NCBI RefSeq assembly: GCF_001718695.1
Contig: NZ_CP013421.1
Span: 496,001-560,000, forward strand
DNA length: 64,000 bases
Direction of reading: 5' to 3'
Source: Burkholderia ubonensis
GTDB lineage: Bacteria; Pseudomonadota; Gammaproteobacteria; Burkholderiales; Burkholderiaceae
Shown: positions 7,856-16,808 of the stretch, one piece after another
How positions within the stretch are numbered: the first letter of the stretch is position 1
Layout of the letters: each line of letters starts with the position of its first letter
Program-made: the position numbers and the translations under genes
The notes under the pieces: model-generated
The model's input: only the letters and a program-made list of their open reading frames with translations
Database searches by the model: none
Told to the model about the DNA's origin: nothing

Positions 7856-9301
7856 ATGAAACTGACTTTTCTCGGCGCGACCGAAACCGTCACCGGCTCG
7901 AAATACCTGGTCGAGCATGGCGGCCGGCGCGTGCTGGTCGACTGCGGCCTGTTCCAGGGCACGAAGAACCTGCGCCTGCGCAACTGGAGCCCGCTGCCGT
8001 TCCCGCCCGACACGCTGGACGCGGTCATTCTCACGCACGCGCACCTCGACCACAGCGGCTACCTGCCGGTGCTGGCGAGCGACGGCTATCACGGGCCGGT
8101 GTACTGCACGGCGGCGACCGCCGAACTGTGCGAAATCATGCTGCGCGACAGCGCGCGGCTGCAGGAGGAGGAAGCCGATTTCGCGAACCGCCACGGCTAC
8201 TCGAAACACCATCCGGCGCGGCCGCTCTACACGATGGACGACGCGCTGCGCGCGCTGCGCCTGCTGACGCCGCGCGCGTTCGACGAATGCGTGCCGCTGG
8301 GCGGCGCGCTGTCGTTCCGGCTGCTGCCCGCCGGCCACATTCTCGGCGCGGCGAGCGTCGTGATGAACTGGAATCACAAGGTGCTCGCTTTCTCTGGCGA
8401 CCTCGGCCGCCGCCACGACCCGATCATGCGCGCGCCGACGCCGCCGGCCCATGCGGACTACGTGGTCGTCGAGTCGACCTACGGCGACCGTCTGCATCCC
8501 GATTCGGATCCCGAAAGCGAACTGGCCGCGCTGTTCGAGAAGACTTTCGCGCGGGGCGGCGTGGTCGTGATGCCCTGCTTCACCGTCGGCCGGGCGCAGC
8601 AGATCCTGCATTACATCGCCCGGCTGAAGGCGACCGGCCGCATGGCGCACGTCCCGGTGTATCTCGACAGCCCGATGGCGACGGACGTGACCGAGGTCTA
8701 TCGCCATCACCTTCTCGAGCACCGGCTGACCCTGTCCGAATCGGACGCGCTCGGCCATGCGGCGACCATGGTGCGCACGGTCGATCAGTCGAAGGCCATC
8801 GCCGGGCACCAAGGCCCGATGGTGATCATTGCCGGAAGCGGGATGGCGACGGGCGGGCGGGTGCTGCATCACCTGACCCGCTACGCCCCCGACGCGCGGA
8901 ACACGATCGCGCTGGTCGGCTACCAGGCCGCCGGCACGCGCGGCGCGGCGCTCGCCGCACACGAGCCGACCCTGAAGATCCACGGCGAATACGTGCGGGT
9001 GCGCGCGCAGATCGAATCGATCACGACGCTGTCGGCTCATGGCGATTACGAGGACGTGCTCAAATGGCTCGGCACGATGCAGGGTGCGCCGGTGCGAACC
9101 TTCGTCACACATGGGGAGCCGGCCGCCGCGGATGCGCTGCGCCGGCGCATCGCTGATACGCTGCACTGGACTTGTGAGGTGCCGGTTTATGAGCAGTGTG
9201 TCGATTTGAATGAGGGGGATGAGATGGGCGGGCGCGACGAAGGCGGAACCGCAGCCGCGCCGGCCGATGGCACGCAGCAGCCCGCTGCGCGCTCGTCCTG
9301 A
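7856..9301 (+). CDS. MBL-fold beta-CASP metallo-hydrolase (RNA-processing type)
   Basis: A 481-residue protein with the metallo-beta-lactamase motif HAHLDH (61-66), further metal ligands in PAGHILGA and the SGDLG segment, and a beta-CASP region with VVESTYGDR, GSGMATGGR and a C-terminal LSAHGD and FVTHGE. This layout is that of bacterial CPSF-73-like ribonucleases (YSH1/RNase J-like group), two-zinc enzymes acting on RNA; some relatives have other substrates. The last ~30 residues are low-complexity (Gly/Ala/Gln). The upstream gap holds two FNR/Anr-like boxes. The encoded sequence is intact. Confidence 0.85.
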   Translation: MKLTFLGATETVTGSKYLVEHGGRRVLVDCGLFQGTKNLRLRNWSPLPFPPDTLDAVILTHAHLDHSGYLPVLASDGYHGPVYCTAATAELCEIMLRDSARLQEEEADFANRHGYSKHHPARPLYTMDDALRALRLLTPRAFDECVPLGGALSFRLLPAGHILGAASVVMNWNHKVLAFSGDLGRRHDPIMRAPTPPAHADYVVVESTYGDRLHPDSDPESELAALFEKTFARGGVVVMPCFTVGRAQQILHYIARLKATGRMAHVPVYLDSPMATDVTEVYRHHLLEHRLTLSESDALGHAATMVRTVDQSKAIAGHQGPMVIIAGSGMATGGRVLHHLTRYAPDARNTIALVGYQAAGTRGAALAAHEPTLKIHGEYVRVRAQIESITTLSAHGDYEDVLKWLGTMQGAPVRTFVTHGEPAAADALRRRIADTLHWTCEVPVYEQCVDLNEGDEMGGRDEGGTAAAPADGTQQPAARSS

Positions 9302-9348
9302 CGCTTAGCGGCGCCGGTGAAGCGCCGCATACGCATGACGCGTATAGG

Positions 9349-9389
9349 CCGAGACCTGACCGGTCAGTCAACGTCAGGTTAAGTCTCGG
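9349..9389 (+). terminator. Candidate hairpin downstream of the hydrolase gene
   Basis: CCGAGA-CCTGAC pairs with GTCAGG-(TTAAG)-TCTCGG around a 12-nt loop, with a one-sided 5-nt bulge. It lies 48 bp after the stop at 9301. No T-run follows, so it may be a weak terminator, or the edge of the repeat element that starts its recognisable part at 9525. Confidence 0.3.
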
Positions 9390-9524
9390 ACAATACGACT
9401 GTTCGTCGCCGTTGGCGGTGATCGACCCATTGCAGCCGTTCGGGTTTCGGTCAGCAACCCGCGCCGAACGCACCGGCCGACAAACTCGGCTCGCCAGATC
9501 GCCACGTACGGGTTTCGAAGCGGT

Positions 9525-9586
9525 TCGGGAGGGGTAAAGCGACACTCGAAAACCGGATAGTTTCGAGTTTTCACATAGCCTCGGCC
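9525..9586. repeat. Dispersed repeat, copy A (62 bp core)
   Basis: This 62-bp block matches 19716-19777 at 56 of 62 positions without gaps. Both end in the sequence CACATAGCCTCGGCC or AACATAGCCTCGGCC, which is also the outer end of the IS1182-type element (CACAGCCTC). Read on the minus strand both copies continue with weaker similarity for about 60 bp. They bracket the accessory block 9.6-19.7 kb in the same orientation. Probably a non-autonomous element mobilised by an IS1182-like transposase. Confidence 0.7.
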
Positions 9587-9589
9587 GGA

Positions 9590-10057
9590 AGCCGTCGGTA
9601 GCGGCCGAGCCGCCACCGCCCATGCAGTCGTCCAGGGCGTGTGAACGATTCGCATACCGAGAATCGTATATAAATCATGCCTCTACGGTCGTGCAGGGGA
9701 GTGTGCGACGTGAATTGACGACGTTGCTTCGGACATAGACGAAGTGACGGCATTATTTCGGAGAGATTGTCGATGATGTCGTCAACTCGGGAGCCAAGAG
9801 CCACGTGCGATGGGCACCTCGAATTGACATCTTTGCTTTGCTCTACGGGTGGCAATACTGGCGAAACGGCAGGCACTGTCGACGGCGTCGTGACGACAGG
9901 AACGAATGCGATATTGGCCCTGCCGGCCAACGTTCCATGATCGAGCGTGACTACCATCTTGGCTATGCGCGTGATGCATAAGAAGCATAAATCGGACCCG
10001 GAAGCGACAATCAAGGCGCTCAGTTACGAAAAATAAGTATAATTTCAGGATCACGTC
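9590..10057. other. AT-richer stretch with no confident gene
   Basis: Base composition drops sharply here compared with the flanks. A minus-strand open frame (10014 to 9571) has plausible composition for its first 90 codons but then runs into repeat copy A, and its codon use is unlike the neighbours. I cannot support it as a gene. It may be the eroded remains of a horizontally acquired gene once linked to the secreted protein at 10058-10840. Confidence 0.4.
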
Positions 10058-10840
10058 CTACCTCGGTTTAGCCCCCGATAAACATGCTGCGTGAAGGTCA
10101 ATTTCATTATATTTCGTAAAATCTGCTATCGTACGCCAGCGTCTGGCTCCATTTGGCAATCCAAAATAGAGATCACTCGCCTTCGGTTCGCTATCCGTTG
10201 GCGCATCGAATGGAACATCTGTCGCTTTCCAGGCCTCTGCGACCAGAGTTTTTCTTCCGTCAGGCGTCACTCGCAATACGCGAATCCATGCGGGGTGCTC
10301 ACCCAATACCGAGAGATCAGGAATCCGTTCTTCATCTTCCGTTGAATTTCGAGGTGCCCAGCCGATCAGAATAATTTTGACTACTTTCCCTGAAAAATTA
10401 AGTTGCTCCTGGCGCTCTACGCTCTTCCCTAGGAGCCTGAAACGGCAAATTGGAACATGAGAGTTTGCTTTGAAATATTCTGCGATGACCCAATCAAGAC
10501 TTGAGGACACAATAGGAACATCCCGACGTCGGTCGAATCTGTAGATTCTCTCTAAATTCTTTACCACTGACAGTGGAGTGTCGGCATTCTGGAAATAATA
10601 ACGAGCCTGTTTTAAATCATTCGCTTCAGATTTTATGGAGTTAACAGGATTCATATCAAGAATTAGCTCTCGCGGCGGAATTGTAAGTGATATTAGCCTG
10701 TCTCCATCCACCTTGCCGTAATACATTGGATGAGTCGATTCTACTACTTTCGCGGCAGGAAATGCCGCCTGAGATATTGAAAGCAATATGATTCCTGCAA
10801 CCATCATTCTGACCGAAAAATAATCGAAAGATAGATTCAT
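10058..10840 (-). CDS. Orphan secreted/periplasmic protein, low GC, unknown function
   Basis: A 260-residue protein with an N-terminal hydrophobic stretch (about residues 10-28, ending in AAFPAAK) that looks like a signal peptide. The mature part is rich in charged residues and has two cysteines (about 138 and 255) that could pair. No domain recognised. The gene is clearly AT-rich against a window that is otherwise very GC-rich, and is flanked by a repeat and by insertion-sequence remnants, so recent transfer is likely. A purine-poor leader follows; the start ATG at 10840 is the only good one. An immunity or inhibitor role for a toxin cluster would fit the context but nothing in the sequence shows it. 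Confidence 0.65.
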   Translation of the reverse strand: MNLSFDYFSVRMMVAGIILLSISQAAFPAAKVVESTHPMYYGKVDGDRLISLTIPPRELILDMNPVNSIKSEANDLKQARYYFQNADTPLSVVKNLERIYRFDRRRDVPIVSSSLDWVIAEYFKANSHVPICRFRLLGKSVERQEQLNFSGKVVKIILIGWAPRNSTEDEERIPDLSVLGEHPAWIRVLRVTPDGRKTLVAEAWKATDVPFDAPTDSEPKASDLYFGLPNGARRWRTIADFTKYNEIDLHAACLSGAKPR

Positions 10841-10944
10841 GTCATTTTTAATGTGAAGTGAGTTTGCTTTGCGATGTCAATTATTTGACAAAAAATCGCA
10901 CCACTTCGTGCGCTCGAGCAGGTATTGCGTCCCGTCCGGGGGGG

Positions 10945-11070
10945 CTATGTGTTTCGCCAAGTGTTAGGGGCTGACTTGGGTTGGTAATTGGTACCGTCGC
11001 GCAGCATGGCGAACAGAACGTCGTGGCGGCGCCGTACGAGCGCGATGAGCGCTTGGTTGTGGCGCTTGCA
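10945..11070 (-). pseudogene. IS110-family transposase, C-terminal scrap
   Basis: Read on the minus strand this encodes CKRHNQALIALVRRRHDVLF followed by AMLRDGTNYQPKS and a stop, the usual C-terminal tail of IS110/IS116-type transposases. About 40 residues remain of the ~340 of a complete enzyme. It is fused directly to an IS3-type fragment at 11070/11071. Confidence 0.7.
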
Positions 11071-11180
11071 CATCGAAACTGCTGCGCCAGTTCAGCCAAC
11101 GTCCACTCGCCCTTGACCGCTGCCAGCACTACCTTCGCTTTGAACACCGCTGAGTGCGTCCGTCGGGTTCTCTTCGTCAT
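11071..11180 (-). pseudogene. IS3-family OrfA, N-terminal scrap
   Basis: Starting at the ATG at 11180 the sequence encodes TKRTRRTHSAVFKAKV ... LAELAQQF, the helix-turn-helix start of an IS3-family OrfA (about 35 of 90 residues). Similarity ends after the FD codons, exactly where the IS110-type tail begins. The open frame that spans both pieces is therefore a chimera and not a protein. Confidence 0.75.
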
Positions 11181-11453
11181 TTCCTCGGTTCCTTTGCCAG
11201 CATTATCGCTGGCTTAGGCCCCGGACAAACCACTTATCCGACTGCCCTAATTTGCGCGGCCACCACGTCGCATGGACGCGCCACTCGCTGACCGTCGGTT
11301 GCCTCGCAAATCGTTCGGCGCTCGGATTTCCGATTGTCGACGAAGTAGGCTGCCGCGTCGAATGTCTCAAGTTGGCCGAACCCCGACCTGCACGCGGTAA
11401 AACATGCAATCGTGAGGGCGTGGGTGTTGGTGAATTCGAACGTCCACGCAGGA

Positions 11454-12098
11454 CTATTCGTCGTCGGGAAGCTCGCTGGCGCGATGCCCACGGAAGGTGG
11501 GCAAGCGCCAGCCAAACCGAAGCGAAGCAAGCCGAATGGCAACGCAGAGGATTGTCGCAAACCATGGCGTCCACCACTGCGTCCAGTGCGCGGACGAGAA
11601 CAGAACTTGTGCGCCCGCACCGGCGAGCGCAGCCGTCGCATAGACCTCGCGGTCCAAAATGACCGGCAGGCGCGAAAGCACGACGTCGCGCATGACACCG
11701 CCGCCGACCGCAGTCACGATGCCGAGCAAAATGGCGAGCTCCGCATTGTGTCCGAAACTCAGCGCCTTTTGCGCACCCGCAACGGCGAACAGGCCGAGCC
11801 CAATCGCATCAAAGAACAGAACGGGCTGCCGTAGACGGCGTACCGGTGCATACGCGAAAATCGCGACTGCGGTCGCGAGCACGGAAGCCGCCAGATACCT
11901 CCAGTTTGAAAGCCCTGCCGGCGGAATCGCGCCAATGCAGACGTCACGCACGATTCCGCCGCCGCATGCCACCATGAACGCGATGGACAAGGTGCCGAAC
12001 AGGTCCAGCCGCTTTTGGCGAGCGGCAATAGCGCCGCTCATGGCGAATACGAAAGTCCCGACCAGATCGAGGGCGAAGTAGGCCGCGTGCGAATTCAC
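11454..12098 (-). CDS. TRIC-type cation channel family protein (YicG/UPF0126)
   Basis: A 214-residue protein with about seven membrane helices and the two-fold internal repeat of the prokaryotic trimeric intracellular cation channel family: the paired motifs ACGGGIVRDV and AVGGGVMRDV sit about 87 residues apart, each with the Gly-rich kink and Arg-Asp pair. Family members conduct K+ and related ions, though some are only known as UPF0126. The start chosen is GTG at 12098, which overlaps the stop of the upstream peptidase gene as GTGA; a longer frame from 12140 would add 14 unrelated residues. Confidence 0.85.
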   Translation of the reverse strand: MNSHAAYFALDLVGTFVFAMSGAIAARQKRLDLFGTLSIAFMVACGGGIVRDVCIGAIPPAGLSNWRYLAASVLATAVAIFAYAPVRRLRQPVLFFDAIGLGLFAVAGAQKALSFGHNAELAILLGIVTAVGGGVMRDVVLSRLPVILDREVYATAALAGAGAQVLFSSAHWTQWWTPWFATILCVAIRLASLRFGWRLPTFRGHRASELPDDE

Positions 12099-13363
12099 GC
12101 CGATGTATCTCGCTGGTCGAGCCACGCCCCGGCCGCGCATAGCATCGCTTCCAGCCCCGTACGCAGCGTCGGGTCGAGTACCGGCGCGAACTTCGGCGAA
12201 TGGTTGCTGGGAATCTCGTTGAGCTTTTTCTCCGCCAACGCCTTTCTAAACGTATCCGGATCGGTCCCGCCGATGAACCAGAACCCATATGGCACGCCCC
12301 ATTCGCGCCCGAATACGCTGAAGTCCTCGCTCGCCGCTGCCGGGGGCGTTTCGTAGGCGCGCTCGCCAAAGTGCGCTTCGAATGCCGCCCTCAGACGCTC
12401 GCTTGCCTGCGCGTCGTTGATCGTCAGCGGATAACTCGAGAGCGTCGTGAATTCGGGTTCGCGTGGTGCGTTGGAAGCCATGCATTCCGCGCAACAGATG
12501 CGACGGATCGCACCCAGCATGTATTCGCGCACGTCTTCGTCGAATGTGCGCATGTTGAGCTTGAGCGTCGCGTCGTCCGGGATGATGTTCTCTTTCGTTC
12601 CCGCCTGCAGCGCACCAATCGTCAGCACCGCGCTATCGCGCGGGGAGATTTCCCGCGATACGATCGTCTGCAGACGGAGCGTCGTCGAAGCCGCCATGAT
12701 GACCGGATCGATCGAGGTTTGTGGCTGCGATCCGTGCGAACCGCGTCCAAACAACCTTACCTTCAAACTGTCGCCCGCCGAAAGGATCGTGCCGCTCCGA
12801 TAGCCGACCGTGCCCGCCGCGCCAACCATGACGTGCTGACCAAGGATGACGTCCGGCTTCGGGAAGCGTTCGGCCATGCCGTCGTCAATCATGCTGCGGG
12901 CGCCGCGCGCCACCTCCTCGCCCGGCTGAAAGACCGCCATCAGCGTTCCGCGCCAGGCGTCCCGGTGCGCCGCCATCAGGTGTGCGACACCCATCAGCCA
13001 GGTCACGTGCATGTCGTGGCCGCACGAGTGCGCGACGCCCACTTCGAGGCCATCCTCGTCCTTCGCCCTCGCCGTGCTGGCATACGGCAATCCGGTCGCC
13101 TCTGCCATCGGAAGCGCATCCATGTCGGCGCGCAACATTACAGTCGGACCGTCGCCGTTGCGTAACACCGCCACGACGCCGGTCATGCCAATACCCCGCG
13201 TAACGTCATAACCGACATGTTCGAGATAATCGGCTGCAATACGTGCGGTGCGCACTTCCTGCATCGACAGTTCGGGATGCTCGTGCAGGTCCTTGTAGAT
13301 CGCTTCGAGCTCAGGTAGGAGGCTTTCGATGGCGTCCTTGGTCGCTTCCACCAATGCAGGCAT
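12095..13363 (-). CDS. M20-family amidohydrolase/peptidase
   Basis: A 422-residue zinc hydrolase of the hippurate hydrolase/IAA-amino acid hydrolase type. Metal-site motifs: RADMDALP (78-85), HSCGHD (112-117), QPGEE (146-150) and a final His in NHSPKF. It would cleave N-acyl or amide bonds of amino acid conjugates; the exact substrate is not visible. The ATG at 13363 has an upstream AAAGGAT; the frame extends 54 codons further 5' but that part has no family similarity. Translationally coupled to the channel gene downstream. Confidence 0.88.
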   Translation of the reverse strand: MPALVEATKDAIESLLPELEAIYKDLHEHPELSMQEVRTARIAADYLEHVGYDVTRGIGMTGVVAVLRNGDGPTVMLRADMDALPMAEATGLPYASTARAKDEDGLEVGVAHSCGHDMHVTWLMGVAHLMAAHRDAWRGTLMAVFQPGEEVARGARSMIDDGMAERFPKPDVILGQHVMVGAAGTVGYRSGTILSAGDSLKVRLFGRGSHGSQPQTSIDPVIMAASTTLRLQTIVSREISPRDSAVLTIGALQAGTKENIIPDDATLKLNMRTFDEDVREYMLGAIRRICCAECMASNAPREPEFTTLSSYPLTINDAQASERLRAAFEAHFGERAYETPPAAASEDFSVFGREWGVPYGFWFIGGTDPDTFRKALAEKKLNEIPSNHSPKFAPVLDPTLRTGLEAMLCAAGAWLDQRDTSA

Positions 13364-14228
13364 GATCGATCCTTTCAAATGGTTCGTTGCGGTTGCCGAT
13401 GTCGCATCGCACGCGTCGGCCTTCGTTGAAGCGTGGCAGCGCTTGCGCCCCATCTGGCAACACGACGGCAGGAGCGCGGTACGCAATCCGCCAACTAGTC
13501 GGATGCATGCGATAGGGCGAAACACGGAACATCCGTGCGAGCCTGCTCTACTCTGGCACTTCGTATTACGTTGCCATCAAGTCGCCTACTGCCCGAAGCA
13601 GGACAGGACTAGAAGATAACCATAGTCTCGATAGCGGCAATCCGGAAGTTCCCGTCGATTCATAAGACAAAGCGGTCGCCCGCAGGTCCGGCTCGGCGAG
13701 ACCGCGTACGACTCCTTCTGGCTGCGGATTCAACCGGTCGATGCAACAGATTGATGGAACCGCTGGGCGGGGGGAATATCCAAGACCGGCTGCCGGCTGA
13801 CCAGACACATGCTGTTCGAGGCGGCGTCGGCTTTGCTCCTGCGTCATAAGCGCGACTGCGCGCACTCCGACGTTGGGCGCAGGCACTGATTCCCCGGATT
13901 GGCCTGCGCAAAGCACTGGTTGCAACCACTCGCAAACTCTCGACGCTGCCGCTTTCAATGTGGAGAAGCAGCAAGGAGTTCATCTCGGGATAGCCACACG
14001 CTCGCCGTCGCAAGTCGCTTTACCTGCAACAACTGCGGTACCGGTTCATCCAGGCTGATTACGTCGCCTCAACGATTCCTTGACGCGCTTTGCGGGAAAA
14101 CCGCGGCAATCACATCGGAACGTTGTAGCGACTCTCTGACGGCATGTTGTGGCGTGAACACGACCACGAAGACGACAAGGAAACGGCTGGTCTGAACCCT
14201 TTCCCGGAGGATGATCAATTGACAGCAA
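13364..14228. other. 865 bp without a recognisable gene
   Basis: Upstream of the peptidase gene. Several overlapping open frames exist on both strands but none shows family motifs or a plausible RBS. A short plus-strand run near 13895-13960 (GLRKALVATTRKL) faintly resembles a transposase tail, too weak to call. The stretch ends abruptly at the truncated IS3-type fragment at about 14229, so it is probably rearranged DNA carrying the promoter of the peptidase gene at its left end. Confidence 0.4.
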
Positions 14229-14905
14229 TTAGACGACAAGCGCATCTATCGCCTGTACCGTGAGGCAGGGCTGGCTGTGCGGCGCCGTCGCAAGCGCCAG
14301 GGCGTCATGATTGAGCGCGAGCAACTGGCATTGCCGGGCGCGCCCAACGAGGTGTGGTCAATCGATTTCTTGATGGATGCGCTTTCCAACGGCCCGCGCG
14401 TGAAGTGCCTGACCGTCGTCGACGACTTCACGAACGAGGCTGTCGACATCGTCGTCGATCATGGCATCTCAGGTTTGTATGTCGCTCGGGTATTGGACCG
14501 TGCAGCTCGCTTCCGTGGCTATCCCAAGGCGGTGCGAACCGACCAGGGGCCCGAATTTACGAGCCGCGCGCTTGACCAGCGGGCATATGCGAACGGCGTC
14601 ACGCTGAAGTTGATTCAGGCGGGCAAGCCAACGCAGAATGCGTACATCGAATCGTTCAACGGCATGTTCCGCGACGAATGCCTTAACGAGCACTGGTTCA
14701 CGACGCTCGCGCACGCTCGGGCTGTCATCGCGGCATGGCGTCAGGACTACAACGAGCAAAGGCCGCACAGTGCACTGAACTACCTTGCGCCGTCGGAGTT
14801 TGCGGCGAAACATCGGGCAACCGCGGATGCTCCTGCCGCTTTCCAGGAGTTGGTTTAAAGGGACTTTGCTAGAAGCCCATTGGCTCTATTAAAGGGGGCA
14901 GGTCA
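14229..14905 (+). mobile_element. Truncated IS3-family element (IS407-like) with OrfB C-terminal part
   Basis: From about 14232 the frame encodes the C-terminal two-thirds of an OrfB transposase (stop at 14858): DDE motifs WSIDFL, RTDQGPEF and the Glu in YIESFNG, plus the ending QRPHSALNYLAP. The N-terminal third and OrfA are missing, and no left end is present. At the right, the sequence ends as ...GGGGGCAGGTCA at 14905, i.e. an inverted-repeat end TGACCTGCCCCC. The element cannot transpose by itself. Confidence 0.8.
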
Positions 14906-14950
14906 GCGTGCTTCCGCGAAGGTTCGCTTCATACAGTAAGCCTGATACGC

Positions 14951-16249
14951 TTAACCGACCTCGATACGATTACGGCCCGACTCTTTCGCCGCATAGAGCG
15001 CCCGGTCTGCCCGCCGCATCAACGCATCGACATCACGCTCGCCCGCTTCCCGTGTGACGACACCGATACTGACGGTAAATTGGATCGGCTTTACGCGCCA
15101 CGCGTGCTCGAAATCCTGTTCCTCGAAGCGGCGACGCAGCGTCTCCGCGATCAGACGCACGTCTGCGGCGTCTGCGCCCGGCAATGCCGCGACGAATTCC
15201 TCCCCTCCCCAGCGCGCGAACAACCCAGACTCGTGCGGAATCGACATACCGACCTTCGCCAGCACCCGCAGCACTTCGTCGCCGATATCGTGGCCGTAGC
15301 CGTCGTTGATCTTCTTGAAGTAGTCGATGTCCAGAATAAACACAGACAGGAGGTCGTCGGTGCCGAGCACCTTTTCGACAAAATTCAGAAACTCGCGGCG
15401 GTTCGCCAGGCCGGTCAGCGCGTCGGTCACGGCCTGCTTCTTCAGCAGAGCGATGAGCTCAGCGCGTTCTCTGATATCGCGAACGACTGCCGTGAATTCG
15501 ATGACGCCGTTCACTTCTATTTTTGAAATGGCGATTTCAACGGGGATGACCGTGCCATCCCGATGCCGTCCATACACGCTGTTGCTTTCGTCCATGCGGG
15601 GCGGTGTAATCGACCGCAGGCTCATCTGTACGGAGTCTGCGAACCGCCCGACGTTCCGGGAATGATTCGCGCGAAACTTTTCCGGCAACAGGACTTCGAT
15701 CCGCTGTCCCAGCACCTCGGCGGACTTGTAGCCGAACAGGTTCTCTGCCGCGCGATTGAAGAACGTGATGTTGTGCTGTTCGTTGATCGTTACAATCGCG
15801 TCGTAAGCGGAGTCGACCACCGCCCGAAAACGGGAAGCACTCACTTCGAGTTCATGTGTCAGCCGCGTTTCCGAGGCAGTATCGAAACCTGTCACGAGGA
15901 CTTCGTGCACGGCCGTTCCACTGCTCGTATGTCTGAGGGGTTTAAGCGAGAGGTGCCACGGGTGTACGCCGTCATGAAGCGCGAAAGACTGCCGCAGTTC
16001 CTGCGCCGCTCCGGACGTGAAGCATGCCCGAAGCTTTTCGCACAACTCGAGTCCCACTTGATTCAGAATCAGAGCGTCGAATGAGATGGGGAACGTGTTC
16101 CAATCCGCAGCTATCCCACCCGCCATTTGGATGAACCGGGCGTTGCAGGCATTGATGACGAATTCGCCGTGAGCATCGCGCCCGACGACAGCGAAGCTGA
16201 CCATCTCGCCGTCCACGTAATCTTGTGATCTGTTACTCAAATCCGACAT
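14951..16249 (-). CDS. PAS-domain diguanylate cyclase (GGDEF)
   Basis: A 432-residue cytoplasmic signalling protein. Residues ~20-130 form a degenerate N-terminal sensor; a clear PAS domain follows at about 145-270 (SAYDAIVTINE ... ENLFGYKSAEVLG ... VVRDIRERAE), then a GGDEF domain with active-site GGEEF at 348-352 and VSIGV. It should make cyclic di-GMP from GTP. The position of the product-inhibition I-site (RxxD upstream of GGEEF) reads HESG, so feedback control is probably absent. No membrane helix. ATG at 16249 with AAGGTAAGG upstream is preferred over the GTG at 16267. Confidence 0.88.
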   Translation of the reverse strand: MSDLSNRSQDYVDGEMVSFAVVGRDAHGEFVINACNARFIQMAGGIAADWNTFPISFDALILNQVGLELCEKLRACFTSGAAQELRQSFALHDGVHPWHLSLKPLRHTSSGTAVHEVLVTGFDTASETRLTHELEVSASRFRAVVDSAYDAIVTINEQHNITFFNRAAENLFGYKSAEVLGQRIEVLLPEKFRANHSRNVGRFADSVQMSLRSITPPRMDESNSVYGRHRDGTVIPVEIAISKIEVNGVIEFTAVVRDIRERAELIALLKKQAVTDALTGLANRREFLNFVEKVLGTDDLLSVFILDIDYFKKINDGYGHDIGDEVLRVLAKVGMSIPHESGLFARWGGEEFVAALPGADAADVRLIAETLRRRFEEQDFEHAWRVKPIQFTVSIGVVTREAGERDVDALMRRADRALYAAKESGRNRIEVG

Positions 16250-16455
16250 AGCCTTACCTTGCGACACTTTGATTCGGCACTAACTCAGGTAGTGAATGAT
16301 TTTGCTGAAACCGCCGCATCGACTATTGATATCGGCAAGGCGCCGGGAGTCTTGAGGGTGAAAGGCGATAGGAAAGGATCAGGGTTCTTCCGGTTCAGCG
16401 ACGAAGGCAATCCGTCCCGGTGCATAACGTGATCGATCTGATCGCTTGCCAGACA

Positions 16456-16693
16456 TCAAGACATGGCTGAATGGACGCCACTCTCACCGCGAGATCGACT
16501 TCGTTTCAGATCCACTTTCAGGATTACCTCGTGGGCAAATTTCTCGCTGTGTGCGGCCAGCGCGGCATCATCCGTAGAGATTTCAAGCCCTCATTCAAAT
16601 AACGAGTTCGCCCGAGTCATAGCGCAGAAAGTAGCGATCGTCGCGACGGAGCATTTCGATACCGAAGTCAAAAAAGATATGCTGCTCGCGCAT
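16456..16693 (-). pseudogene. Frameshifted small conserved-looking gene
   Basis: From the ATG at 16693 the minus strand encodes MREQHIFFDFGIEMLRRDDR, continues to GELVI and stops. Moving one frame at that point gives GLEISTDDAALAAHSEKFAH and then EVILK..., ending at 16456. The two halves together read like one small soluble protein of ~75 residues. I infer a frameshift just before the stop at 16595. Family not recognised. It sits immediately left of the nested insertion sequences. Confidence 0.45.
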
Positions 16694-16808
16694 GGCGCCC
16701 CGTTCAAACGTGCGCAGGTGCGTTGAGCGAGTTTGTTGTCGATTTGTGCATCGTTCTCGATGGGCCGAAAATGGCCGAGGCTGTGTCAAAACGCCGGTGA
16801 TCGCCTAG

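Noticed and set aside
13566..13958. 130-codon minus-strand frame upstream of the peptidase
   Set aside because: Pro/Ser/Arg-rich, no RBS, no recognisable domain; overlaps equally plausible frames on both strands.
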